Shown here one piece after another: positions 42,862 through 51,275 of a stretch of DNA of 64,000 bases. Position 1 is the first letter of the stretch; each line of letters begins with the position of its first letter. The notes under the pieces are model-generated. The model was not told the origin of the DNA. It worked only from the letters and a program-made list of their open reading frames with translations, and made no database searches. Position numbers and translations under genes: made by a program. The DNA comes from Candidatus Gastranaerophilales bacterium (GTDB taxonomy: Bacteria; Cyanobacteriota; Vampirovibrionia; Gastranaerophilales; Gastranaerophilaceae): NCBI GenBank assembly GCA_947594025.1, contig CANQDZ010000002.1:85060-149059 (forward strand), in the 5' to 3' direction.

Positions 42862-43893
42862 CTATTTTTGCATTCGACGCTTTCTTCTGTATAACATATC
42901 ACAAAAAGCTTCAACACGAGTTACAAAACCGGCCTCACCCGTGTGCTCGTCTATTGTCAAATTCAAAATAGGTTTTTTAAATTTCTTGGATTTATGAATA
43001 ATTCTCTCTATCATAAGTGAATCAGGTCCGCATCCAAAGGATGTAATTGTGATAATGCCGTCTATATTTTTGTTGCTTAAAAAATATCCGGCGCATCCTG
43101 TCATTTCAAGTTCATTTGCCCAATAAATATTATCGTCTAAATTTTTAACGCCTTCCGTTAATTGTTCATCGGTAAGTTCAAAAGCAGAGTGGACTTCAAC
43201 ATTTAATTTTTCTAATTTTTTAAATACATCCATGCTTATTTTTTTATCATAAATATTGTATGCATGAGACGCAATAGCAATGCTTACAGGTTTTTTCTCC
43301 TTTGGCGGTGCAATAACAACATTTCCTTCCACCGCATTTTTAAGAGCTTCTTCATAGCTTAGCCCGTTTTGAATCATTGTTCTGAAATTATTGTAAACAA
43401 CCCAGCCGGCTTTTGAAGCTTGATATATTTGTTTTTTGTTTGTTATTTTGAATTTTGCGGCAGCCTGACTTAAAAATGTATACAATCCGCCGTTTTCTTC
43501 CGATTTATCAAGAGTTGCTTCAACTATATTATAGTTGCCCTTGACAACGTTTCTTATTAAATCGGGAAGCCCCCTTATTTTGGAACAATTATAAATTTTA
43601 GGAGCAACACTTTGTATGGACGGCACAAATATATTTTTAACACTCTTATTTACAAGATTGACAACATGACCCACATAAACCTTAATTGGCAGGCATGTTT
43701 CGCTCACAACAAGGGCAGAACCGTCTGAAACAGTTTGTTTTGTAGTTGGGTCAGACAGAACAACTTTTATTCCGAGTTTTGAAAAAAACCCGTACCAGAA
43801 AGGATAGTGATTATAGTATGATAATGCCCTTGGTATACCTAAAATTTTTTCTTTTGGTGCAATAAATTCCACTTGACTCTCCTTAAACCACAA
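42862..43893 (-). CDS. Acyl-CoA dehydratase activase-related protein (DUF2229 type)
   Basis: A 343-residue protein of the family found fused to, or next to, 2-hydroxyglutaryl-CoA dehydratase activators. The start ILGIPRALSYYNHYPFWYGF is the DUF2229 hallmark; conserved Cys occur in VVSETCLPIKVYVGH and ITSFGCGPDSLM, likely iron-sulfur ligands. Here it stands alone: no ASKHA activator domain and no dehydratase subunits are adjacent. AGGAGAGT precedes the ATG. It may activate an enzyme encoded elsewhere, or have another role in anaerobes. Confidence 0.82.
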   Translation of the reverse strand: MWFKESQVEFIAPKEKILGIPRALSYYNHYPFWYGFFSKLGIKVVLSDPTTKQTVSDGSALVVSETCLPIKVYVGHVVNLVNKSVKNIFVPSIQSVAPKIYNCSKIRGLPDLIRNVVKGNYNIVEATLDKSEENGGLYTFLSQAAAKFKITNKKQIYQASKAGWVVYNNFRTMIQNGLSYEEALKNAVEGNVVIAPPKEKKPVSIAIASHAYNIYDKKISMDVFKKLEKLNVEVHSAFELTDEQLTEGVKNLDDNIYWANELEMTGCAGYFLSNKNIDGIITITSFGCGPDSLMIERIIHKSKKFKKPILNLTIDEHTGEAGFVTRVEAFCDMLYRRKRRMQK

Positions 43894-43944
43894 AAATTAT
43901 ATCATAAAATACAATCTTATATTTATAGCTTTTCTTTTTTGTAA

Positions 43945-43956
43945 TAAAATCAATAT
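43945..43956 (+). promoter_or_regulatory. Putative leaderless promoter of dxr
   Basis: TAAAAT, CAATAT, ATG: six-base spacing; no Shine-Dalgarno. Confidence 0.45.
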
Positions 43957-45078
43957 ATGAAGAAAATTACGATTTTGGGCTCAACGGGTTCAATAGGAAC
44001 ACAGGCATTAGAGGTTATAGATAAACTTCAAAATTTTGAAGTTTTGGCTCTCAGTGCAGGTAAAAATATAAAACTTCTTCTTGAACAGATTAAAAAATAT
44101 GAGCCGAAATGTGTTTGTATCCAGGATATGAAAGACAAAGACAAAGTTAAATCCGAATTCCCGAACATTAAGGTTTTATCGGGTGAGGAGGGGCTTATTG
44201 AACTATGCTCAAATAAAGAAAATGACATCATTCTTGCTTCAACATCCGGAAAAATAGGACTTCGTCCGACACTTAAGGCTATTGAATGCGGTATCGATAT
44301 TGCACTTGCAAATAAAGAAACTCTTGTTATGGCGGGCGATATTGTGATGAAGGAAGTAAAAAAGCATAATGTAAAACTGCTCCCCGTTGACAGCGAACAT
44401 AGTGCAATTTTTCAATGTGCGCAAGACTTTTCAAAAGTTGAAAAAATTATAATAACCGCATCCGGGGGTCCTTTTTTACATAAAACAATCGAAGAAATGA
44501 ATAAGTCAACGGCAGCCGATGCCCTTAAGCACCCCAGATGGTCTATGGGTAAAAAAATTACAATAGATAGCGCAACCCTTATGAACAAAGGGCTTGAGGT
44601 GATTGAGGCACATCATTTATTTAATATGCCCTACGATAAAATAGATGTCATTATTCATCCGCAAAGCATTATTCACTCTGCTGTTGAATTTAAAGACGGG
44701 TCTACAATTGCGCAATTGGGAAACCCGAGCATGCATATTCCCATTCAATATGCTCTTACATACCCTAATCGTGAATATGGAATTGAATCACATAGTTTTA
44801 ACTTCCTTGATTGCAACCTAACCTTTGAAAAACCAGATTACAATAAATTCAGATGTTTAAAACTTGCACTTGAAGCAGGTAAAATCGGAGGCTCAATGCC
44901 TTGTGTCTTAAGCTGTGCCAACGATATTGCGGTAAATAAATTTTTGCTTGGCGAAATCTCCATATCGGATATTTCAAATATAGTTGAAGAAGCAATGAAT
45001 AAACACCAAGTCATCACCAATCCGACCATTGATGATTTGATTGAAATAGACAAAAAGCTAAAACAGGATATTATTTAG
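43957..45078 (+). CDS. dxr: 1-deoxy-D-xylulose 5-phosphate reductoisomerase
   Basis: A 373-residue NADPH enzyme of the MEP isoprenoid pathway (DXP to MEP). NADPH site ILGSTGSIGTQALEVI; metal and substrate sites ANKETLVMAG, LPVDSEHSAIFQC (Asp and Glu ligands), ASGGPF, HPRWSMGKKITIDSATLMNK and EVIEAHHLFN. Its length is near the usual 380-400. It converges on infC and overlaps its 3' end by 8 bases. Confidence 0.97.
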   Translation: MKKITILGSTGSIGTQALEVIDKLQNFEVLALSAGKNIKLLLEQIKKYEPKCVCIQDMKDKDKVKSEFPNIKVLSGEEGLIELCSNKENDIILASTSGKIGLRPTLKAIECGIDIALANKETLVMAGDIVMKEVKKHNVKLLPVDSEHSAIFQCAQDFSKVEKIIITASGGPFLHKTIEEMNKSTAADALKHPRWSMGKKITIDSATLMNKGLEVIEAHHLFNMPYDKIDVIIHPQSIIHSAVEFKDGSTIAQLGNPSMHIPIQYALTYPNREYGIESHSFNFLDCNLTFEKPDYNKFRCLKLALEAGKIGGSMPCVLSCANDIAVNKFLLGEISISDISNIVEEAMNKHQVITNPTIDDLIEIDKKLKQDII

Positions 45079-45601
45079 CGGAAGGTGCCAAGATTGTTAC
45101 AACGTTTCTGCCTTCAAGAGAAGGTTTCTTTTCAATAACCATTTGAATATCGCTTAAATCTTCCAAAAATTTGTTTGCAAGGTCAATTGCAAGCTGATTA
45201 TGCTGCATTTCACGACCTCTTAGCATAATAACCGCTTTTACCTTGTTGCCTGCGGATAAAAACTTCTTGGCAGCTTTCAAGCGGACATCGTAATCGTGAG
45301 TGTCTATTTTATAGCGCATTTTGACTTCTTTAATTTCAACAACGTGTTGTTTTTTCTTTGCTTCCTTGGCACGCTTTTCGGTTTCATACTTGTATTTACC
45401 CCAGTTCATAATCTTTGCAACCGGAGGTGATTGATTAGGAGAAACAACAACTAAATCTAAATCTCTCTCTTGCGCCATTTGCAAGGCCTTTTTTGTGGGA
45501 ACAAGCCCGTGATTAACACCTTCATTGTCGATAAGTCTGACTTCGCTTGCACGAATTTTTTCATTTAAAAGCTCTTTTGACGCATTAGAATCGTTTCTGA
45601 T
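45071..45601 (-). CDS. infC: Translation initiation factor IF-3, starting at ATC
   Basis: A 176-residue IF-3 that keeps 30S and 50S apart and proofreads initiation. The N-domain reads LLNEKIRASEVRLIDNEGVN, then KALQMAQERDLDLVVVSPNQ, and the C-domain VKMRYKIDTHDYDVRLKAAK. The conserved N-domain runs upstream of the first ATG (45484), so the gene must start earlier. Between the in-frame TAA and this region there is no ATG, GTG or TTG; AAGGAG lies 7 bases before an ATC at 45601. Rare start codons (AUU in E. coli) are the known basis of infC autoregulation. rpmI and rplT are not adjacent, unlike the usual order. Confidence 0.93.
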   Translation of the reverse strand: MRNDSNASKELLNEKIRASEVRLIDNEGVNHGLVPTKKALQMAQERDLDLVVVSPNQSPPVAKIMNWGKYKYETEKRAKEAKKKQHVVEIKEVKMRYKIDTHDYDVRLKAAKKFLSAGNKVKAVIMLRGREMQHNQLAIDLANKFLEDLSDIQMVIEKKPSLEGRNVVTILAPSAK

Positions 45602-45690
45602 ATTTATTCTCCTTCTTATTGCTGCATGATTATTTTAACATAATAAATCTTAATTTGTAAAATAATTTTGAAAAATACACCAAATATGCT

Positions 45691-45720
45691 AAAAAGACGG
45701 GTATTATGCCCGTCTTTTAT
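45691..45720 (-). terminator. Terminator after the gene at 45737-47548
   Basis: AAAAGACGGG / CCCGTCTTTT palindrome with a 6-base loop and T runs on both strands; serves the minus-strand gene ending at 45737. Confidence 0.85.
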
Positions 45721-45736
45721 ATATTTATTTTATTTC

Positions 45737-47548
45737 TTACCAATCAACATCTACATCAGGAGCTTCTTCACAAGAAGGTTGCTGCGTTGTAGTAGCACGG
45801 GTTGTTGTTTCCTGTTTTCTTGTTGTAGTTTCTTTTATAGGTTTTGTAACAGGTGTATTAGGATCCGCTACCACTTCGCCGCCGCCTGTTGATGGTCTTG
45901 TTGTTTCACCCGGTCTTGTTTCAGGTTCAACATCAGGTGCAGGTTCACAAGTTGTCGGCTCCGGTTTTGTCGGTTGTGGTTTTGTCGGCTCCGGATCTGT
46001 CGGTTGTGGTTTTGTCGGTTGTGGTTTTGTCGGTTGTGGTTTTGTCGGCTCCGGTTTTGATGGTTTTTTTGTTGTCGTCGTTGTTGTTGAAGTTGGTTTT
46101 TTAGACGGTAATGTAGTGTTTGGAACTTTTGGAGCTTCACCCTTTATTGAAGGTTTCTGTTTTTGAGGTGCTTCCTCTTGTTCTTGCTTAGTATGACCGC
46201 ATACATCGCCTGATTCAAAGTTTAATACTACATCAGGAAGAATTATATGTGATACGGCTTCTGAAATGTCGGCACTAAGTGCATCATTGTACTCAAGGTT
46301 TTCAAACAATTGAGGGTATGATGCAATAATAGTTTTCATTATTGCTTCTCTGTATTTTTCAACTTCTTCATCATACATTTCTTGGTCTGCAAGAGCCTCA
46401 CCGGTATGAGGATGATTATAGAATTGTGTTAAATCTTCAATAGTTTTAACCCCTTCACCTTTAACATCAATTTCTCTGGCTTCAGGTAATAGGTTTGAAT
46501 AGTATACGCTGTCACCGTTTTTAACTACATCTTCTGATGTTGTAATATCTCCGCCCTTTACAATCAATGTTAGGTTTTTAGGCATGTGTACATAGTAATC
46601 GCCTTTTCTGTCTTCAAGAATTTGTGCTCTGTTAGCATCACATATCTTACCTTTGATATCTTCGAATAAACCTTCGTTTTCTCTAATATTTGCAATCATA
46701 TTTAAGATGAAGTAATATTCATGAGAATCGGGTTTAACACCATAGTTCTCAACAATTGCATCTTTAAGAGTTTTTTCTTTCTGGTCTGATACTTTGTCTT
46801 TATCTAATGACGGGTCAATAAGAACAACTTCATTTTTTGTATCTAAGTAAACTACGCTTTCTTGTGCCTTGCAAGATTCGCAATCTGTTTCACCTTCATC
46901 ATAGAATTCAAATGAAACTTTAGGTGTATTAACCGATAGGATATTCAAGTCGGAAAATCTTAAACCTGCATCATCTAATACTTCGTCAAGATTTGTGTTA
47001 ATCAAAACATCAAAAGGAACATCTTTCCATGTTTCGTATTTGCCGCTTGAAGCTACTTGGAATATGTTATCAATAACACCGGGGTTTGCTTGGTCTAATT
47101 CTGATACAATTTTTTCATATGCAGCTTCATGACCTTCTTCACCTCCAAAATAATGGTTTTTAATAATGTTTGAAAGTGTTAAGCCTTCTTCTTTATAGTC
47201 AGCTAATACTTTGGGGTTTGAGAAATCAATTGTGCTACTTGCAGGTTTGTAAACAGTTTCATCATATTCGTTGTTAAAATCCAAAATACCGACATGAGAA
47301 TATGGTGTGTAATCTTGCGGTTTAGGACCTGAACAGCTTTTCATGCAAACGCCGAGAATTGTTGCCAGTCCGACTGCACCTACAGGTATTAAAATTGCCC
47401 TTGCTGTTTTCTTTTTGCCTGCTTTGTCTTCTTCTTCTTCATTTAATTCTGCTTTTTCTTGTTTTGTTGGTCCGCCTACACCTTTTTCCAAATCGCCAAA
47501 AGATGGACCTTGAACCTTTGTGCCTAATGGTAAAATTTTCATATTCAT
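45737..47548 (-). CDS. Membrane-anchored surface protein with Thr/Pro-rich repeat stalk
   Basis: A 603-residue protein, family not recognised. Residues 1-47 are acidic and basic cytoplasmic sequence, 48-68 one transmembrane helix (RAILIPVGAVGLATILGVCM), and residues 70-450 a mixed domain predicted outside, with a Cys pair CESC. Residues about 460-600 are low-complexity: a Thr-run, seven KPxPT pentapeptides and TTTRKQETTTRATTTQQ. CEPAPDVEPE occurs at about 548 and CEEAPDVDVDW is the very C-terminus; a near-identical motif is in TpsA. GGAGAT precedes the ATG. The Thr/Pro stalk would suit O-glycosylation or wall crossing. Confidence 0.7.
   Translation of the reverse strand: MNMKILPLGTKVQGPSFGDLEKGVGGPTKQEKAELNEEEEDKAGKKKTARAILIPVGAVGLATILGVCMKSCSGPKPQDYTPYSHVGILDFNNEYDETVYKPASSTIDFSNPKVLADYKEEGLTLSNIIKNHYFGGEEGHEAAYEKIVSELDQANPGVIDNIFQVASSGKYETWKDVPFDVLINTNLDEVLDDAGLRFSDLNILSVNTPKVSFEFYDEGETDCESCKAQESVVYLDTKNEVVLIDPSLDKDKVSDQKEKTLKDAIVENYGVKPDSHEYYFILNMIANIRENEGLFEDIKGKICDANRAQILEDRKGDYYVHMPKNLTLIVKGGDITTSEDVVKNGDSVYYSNLLPEAREIDVKGEGVKTIEDLTQFYNHPHTGEALADQEMYDEEVEKYREAIMKTIIASYPQLFENLEYNDALSADISEAVSHIILPDVVLNFESGDVCGHTKQEQEEAPQKQKPSIKGEAPKVPNTTLPSKKPTSTTTTTTKKPSKPEPTKPQPTKPQPTKPQPTDPEPTKPQPTKPEPTTCEPAPDVEPETRPGETTRPSTGGGEVVADPNTPVTKPIKETTTRKQETTTRATTTQQPSCEEAPDVDVDW
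45951..46055 (-). repeat. 15-bp tandem repeat encoding (K/D)P(E/Q)PT
   Basis: Seven consecutive pentapeptide units in the C-terminal stalk of the gene above. The DNA units are close to identical, so copy number may vary between strains. Confidence 0.85.
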
Positions 47549-47676
47549 GCTTTTATCTCCATTACTTTTTTATTTATAAAACGCATGTGAATAAAAATAA
47601 TTGCCTTTTTTAAAATTTTTCTTAAAAAAAATTCACATAAGTTTATAATTATTATACCTATAATATTATTTTATTA

Positions 47677-47688
47677 TAAAATAGCGAT
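47677..47688 (+). promoter_or_regulatory. Putative leaderless promoter of panD
   Basis: TAAAAT, AGCGAT, ATG: six-base spacing; no Shine-Dalgarno. Confidence 0.45.
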
Positions 47689-48039
47689 ATGTTAACAGAA
47701 TTTTTGTACGCAAAAATACACAGAGCCACAGTTACCGAAGCAAATTTAAACTATGTAGGCTCAATCACAATAGATAAAGCACTTTTAGATGCCGCAAATT
47801 TAAAGGCGGGTCAAAAAGTTGACATCTTAAATGTTGACAATGGTGAACGCTTTCATACATATATTATAGAAGGCAGAGAAAATTCAGGCGTTATTTGTAT
47901 AAACGGTGCAGCCGCGCATAAAGCAAATGTCGGGGATAAAGTAATTATTGTTGCTTATGCTCTTTTAAGTGAAGGTGAAACAGTAGAACCAAAAATTGTT
48001 CACGTAGATGAAAAAAATAAAATTATAACTTTGCCTTAA
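47689..48039 (+). CDS. panD: Aspartate 1-decarboxylase proenzyme
   Basis: A 116-residue pyruvoyl enzyme that makes beta-alanine for pantothenate. The self-cleavage site Gly24-Ser25 is in NYVGSITID; the active-site Lys9 and Tyr-bearing [14 protein letters not shown] and the C-terminal [20 protein letters not shown] are canonical. It converges on prmC and overlaps its 3' end by 17 bases. panB and panC are not in the window. Confidence 0.97.
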   Translation: MLTEFLYAKIHRATVTEANLNYVGSITIDKALLDAANLKAGQKVDILNVDNGERFHTYIIEGRENSGVICINGAAAHKANVGDKVIIVAYALLSEGETVEPKIVHVDEKNKIITLP

Positions 48040-48835
48040 TTACTCTTTTAATTCCTGATAAATCCTTCGTGATTTCTATATCATGAAATTCTTTTTCAAG
48101 CATGCTTTTAACTGTATCTGCTTGATTTATCCCAAGCTCGAATAAAATATATCCGCCTTTATTTAAGTGAGTTGGCGCTTCATCTATTATTTTTTTGTAA
48201 AAATAATATCCGTCATCTTTTGCAAACAAAGCTTCTTTTGGTTCAAATTCCAATTCTTTTTGCAGTTTTTCGCCTTCTTTTATATAAGGAGGATTTGAGA
48301 GAATAATATCAAACTTTTCTTTAACATTTGAAAAAACGTCTGATTTTCTGATAACAAGTCTGTTTGCTTCAACATATTTTGCCATATTATCCAATGAAAC
48401 TTTAAGTGCATTTGTTGAGATATCAACACCTAATATTTGCAGGGGCTTATTTTCAAGAAGTTTTGAAATCATACAGGAAACACAGCCCGAACCTGCACCT
48501 ATTTCAAGTATTTGCGGGTTATTGAGTTTTTTTGCGATATTCACTGTTTCTCTGACTAAAATTTCCGTTTCATCTCTCGGAATTAAGACATGCTCGTTTA
48601 CTTTAAATTTTTCACCCATAAAATAAGCACATCCGAGTATTTGCTGGATTGGTTTTTTTGTTTCTGCTCTTTTTTTGGCAGCCTGAATTATTTCTTCTTC
48701 ATTGTTTACCTTATTATCTGTAATCATTTGGGATAAGGTTTGTCCGCTTAAGGTTTCAATTATCAATTTTGCCTCTGCTTCAGGCTCCTCGCTCACCTCT
48801 TTTAATATGTTTTCTACTATATTATTTATTCGCAT
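48023..48835 (-). CDS. prmC: Peptide chain release factor N5-glutamine methyltransferase
   Basis: A 270-residue SAM methyltransferase that methylates the GGQ glutamine of release factors. N-terminal helical domain; [15 protein letters not shown] site [15 protein letters not shown]; catalytic [14 protein letters not shown] (NPPY). It overlaps the preceding gene (48822) by 14 bases, forming a three-gene unit with it and the GGDEF/HD-GYP gene. prfA is not adjacent. Confidence 0.94.
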   Translation of the reverse strand: MRINNIVENILKEVSEEPEAEAKLIIETLSGQTLSQMITDNKVNNEEEIIQAAKKRAETKKPIQQILGCAYFMGEKFKVNEHVLIPRDETEILVRETVNIAKKLNNPQILEIGAGSGCVSCMISKLLENKPLQILGVDISTNALKVSLDNMAKYVEANRLVIRKSDVFSNVKEKFDIILSNPPYIKEGEKLQKELEFEPKEALFAKDDGYYFYKKIIDEAPTHLNKGGYILFELGINQADTVKSMLEKEFHDIEITKDLSGIKRVIKAKL

Positions 48836-49313
48836 TATCTAAAATTTCTCCAATCCACACTTTAAGGTCATATTTTGACGCATTTTCTAAATTTTTTAGT
48901 TCAAGATTATATTTTTTGCTTAAATTTTTATAGTATTTCAGCTGTTTTGGTGTCGGTTTTTCCTTTTTTAATTTGAAATCTTGAGCGCGTTTTCTTTCTT
49001 CTTTTAGTTTCTTTTTCTGTTCTTCGATATAGGGTTTTTGTTTTTCCTTATATTTTATATCTGTCATAAGGGCTTCAATATATTTTTTCAGGTCACGAAC
49101 AAAATCATCGTCTTCAAGATTTTCCGCAACAAAATATAAATGAGGACTATTTATATTATAGTAATAAGTCTCATCTTCTATAAACTTATTTAAAAGCTCA
49201 TCTTCATTGAGTGTTTTATTGTTTTTGGCAAAAGATTTTAAGAATGTGCACAATGATGCCTTTTGCTTTTTTGTTAATTGCAAAAAAACTTGGCTTTTAA
49301 TATTTAGCATCAA
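48822..49313 (-). CDS. Uncharacterised 163-residue protein
   Basis: Not recognised. A highly basic, helical soluble protein; the middle 50 residues are Lys/Glu/Arg-rich (KEKQKPYIEEQKKKLKEERK) and probably a coiled coil. It starts within the stop of the GGDEF/HD-GYP gene (ATGA overlap) and runs into prmC, so it is tightly coupled to both. Confidence 0.6.
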   Translation of the reverse strand: MMLNIKSQVFLQLTKKQKASLCTFLKSFAKNNKTLNEDELLNKFIEDETYYYNINSPHLYFVAENLEDDDFVRDLKKYIEALMTDIKYKEKQKPYIEEQKKKLKEERKRAQDFKLKKEKPTPKQLKYYKNLSKKYNLELKNLENASKYDLKVWIGEILDNANK

Positions 49314-51223
49314 AACATTCTGCTTTCTTTAACGGCTTCAATAAATTCTCTGGTTAAAGCTTCATTATATTTTCTGCCTGCAGATTTTTTTATCTCATCA
49401 AGAGCTTTTTCTACGGTGTATGCTTTTCTGTACGGCCTATCCGATGTCATTGCAAAGAATGAGTCCACAATTAATATTATTTGAGAAATGACGGGTATTT
49501 CTTCGCCTTTTTTCTTTGACGGATAACCGCTTCCGTCCCAGTTTTCATGATGCTGTTCAATAATAGGGATGATATCTGCAACTTTTGCAATAGGTTTTAA
49601 TATCTTTTGAGCTGCAATAATCGGATGTTTATTAATCTTTTCTTTGTCTTCGTCAGATAACGGAGAAGTTTTGTTTAAAATCTCGGGAGGTATCATTGTG
49701 TTTCCGATATCATACAACAGTATCGCCAATTTTAATTTATCAATATCCGCTGAATTTAATTCCATTCTTTTTGCCACAAGCGTTGCAAGATATACTTTAT
49801 CTTTCGTCATATCTTCTCTTGTATTTGGGGCATAGGATTGTGAGATTGTGTCAACAACACTGTATAACAGCTCTTTTGTGCTTTTACCCTGTTTGGCGGT
49901 TCCTTTGTTTTGAAGCTTGCTGACAAGGTTCTTTGCCGTTTTTGTATCAAACGGGATTTTATGCTTATCCAATATTTCTATAAATGTTTCAATTGCTGTA
50001 TCTTGCCAAGAAATAGTATCTGCGGATGCGGCAAAAACAATTTTATTTTTTCCGTCTTTTTTGGCATTATACATTGCCCTGTCTGCCATTTCAGCAAGCT
50101 TATCAACATCCAGAGTTTGCTCAATAAAAGTTGCAACACCAATACTTGCGGTTACTTTGCCGACATCTTCCACTTCAATTTTTCTTATTGTTTGAAGAAG
50201 CCTTTCAGCTGCAACTTTTGCACCTTTTGAATCAATACCCGGTAAAATTATACTGAATTCTTCTCCGCCTATACGTGATGCAATATCTACGCTGCGGGCA
50301 TTTTTAATAATGGCTTGCGCAACAGATTTGATTGCGTTATCACCTGCGCTGTGTCCAAAGGTATCATTTATTTTCTTTAAGTCATCCAAGTCAAGCGAAA
50401 TAAGTGAAAACGGCTGATTTAATCTTAAAGAACGCGTTGCTTCACGATTTAGTGCATCTTCATAAAAGCGTCTGTTAAATAATTCCGTGAGCCCGTCCGT
50501 AACAGCCTGTTTCTTAACCGTTTCAAATAAGCTTGCAATTGTAATTGCAAGTTCAATTTGTCTTGCAAACAGATTAAGAAAATTTAATTCACTCTCTTTT
50601 GCTTCAGTTCTCGGAGAAAATACGCATAAATAGCCGAAAAATTTATCAATTGTCTTTAAGGGCAATACAATAATTGATTGCGTTAAGGCATTTTTTGTAA
50701 TGTCCGCTATGCTTATGCTGTCTATATTGGGGTATAATTCTCTAATCACTTGAGCTATATCATTAAAACAGGCAATTTTATTTTCTTTCATAACACTGTC
50801 TAAAATACCGTTTTGCCTGTAATGAATTCTTATATCATAGAGGCTGCCTTGCAAGACTTTGCTCAGTCTTTCAGAAATTTCATTTTCCAGAAAGGTTTTA
50901 AAGGATAAGAATTCACCGTTCTTGTCAATGCTTTTTTGCACGATACAGCTATAAAGATAGCCAAATTCACCATGTAAACTCTTTACAATAGCATCCAGAA
51001 CGCTTGACAAAGGTCTTGAAGAATTCATCATATCCCAAACGTTTTCCAGAGTAATTAACGTCTGATTTGCTTTATGCAGTTCTTCTGTTCTTTGTTCTAT
51101 TTCTTTTTCAAGCGCCAAGTTTCTTTGATAAATTTCAACAACTTGAGCTTTATCATTATATATTTTTTCTTCAACCGATTTGACTTTATCAATTGATTTT
51201 TTAATTACTTCAAAAAAGCGCAT
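49310..51223 (-). CDS. GAF-GGDEF-HD-GYP hybrid signalling protein
   Basis: A 637-residue cytoplasmic protein. Order: coiled coil (about 15-60), GAF-like domain (60-225), GGDEF domain (about 235-395), HD-GYP domain (about 470-630). The GGDEF active site is RIGGEEFSII, with an inhibitory I-site RSVD five residues before it, so diguanylate cyclase activity with product inhibition is expected. In the HD-GYP domain HHENWDGSGYP and VDSFFAMTSDRPYR are kept, but the metal-binding HD reads YD (LAILLYDIGN), so phosphodiesterase activity is doubtful. It heads a three-gene coupled unit with a basic protein and prmC. Confidence 0.9.
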   Translation of the reverse strand: MRFFEVIKKSIDKVKSVEEKIYNDKAQVVEIYQRNLALEKEIEQRTEELHKANQTLITLENVWDMMNSSRPLSSVLDAIVKSLHGEFGYLYSCIVQKSIDKNGEFLSFKTFLENEISERLSKVLQGSLYDIRIHYRQNGILDSVMKENKIACFNDIAQVIRELYPNIDSISIADITKNALTQSIIVLPLKTIDKFFGYLCVFSPRTEAKESELNFLNLFARQIELAITIASLFETVKKQAVTDGLTELFNRRFYEDALNREATRSLRLNQPFSLISLDLDDLKKINDTFGHSAGDNAIKSVAQAIIKNARSVDIASRIGGEEFSIILPGIDSKGAKVAAERLLQTIRKIEVEDVGKVTASIGVATFIEQTLDVDKLAEMADRAMYNAKKDGKNKIVFAASADTISWQDTAIETFIEILDKHKIPFDTKTAKNLVSKLQNKGTAKQGKSTKELLYSVVDTISQSYAPNTREDMTKDKVYLATLVAKRMELNSADIDKLKLAILLYDIGNTMIPPEILNKTSPLSDEDKEKINKHPIIAAQKILKPIAKVADIIPIIEQHHENWDGSGYPSKKKGEEIPVISQIILIVDSFFAMTSDRPYRKAYTVEKALDEIKKSAGRKYNEALTREFIEAVKESRMF

Positions 51224-51275
51224 ATACTTATTATAACCAATTTCTTACGAGTTTTCAATATAGTAATAACGGTTA

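Noticed and set aside
45951..46055. CRISPR-like spacing in the repeat tract
   Set aside because: Units are contiguous, 15 bp, coding and without spacers.
45868..46140. Frames on both strands in the pentapeptide repeat region
   Set aside because: Low-complexity repeat DNA keeps all frames open; only the 603-residue frame extends beyond the repeats.
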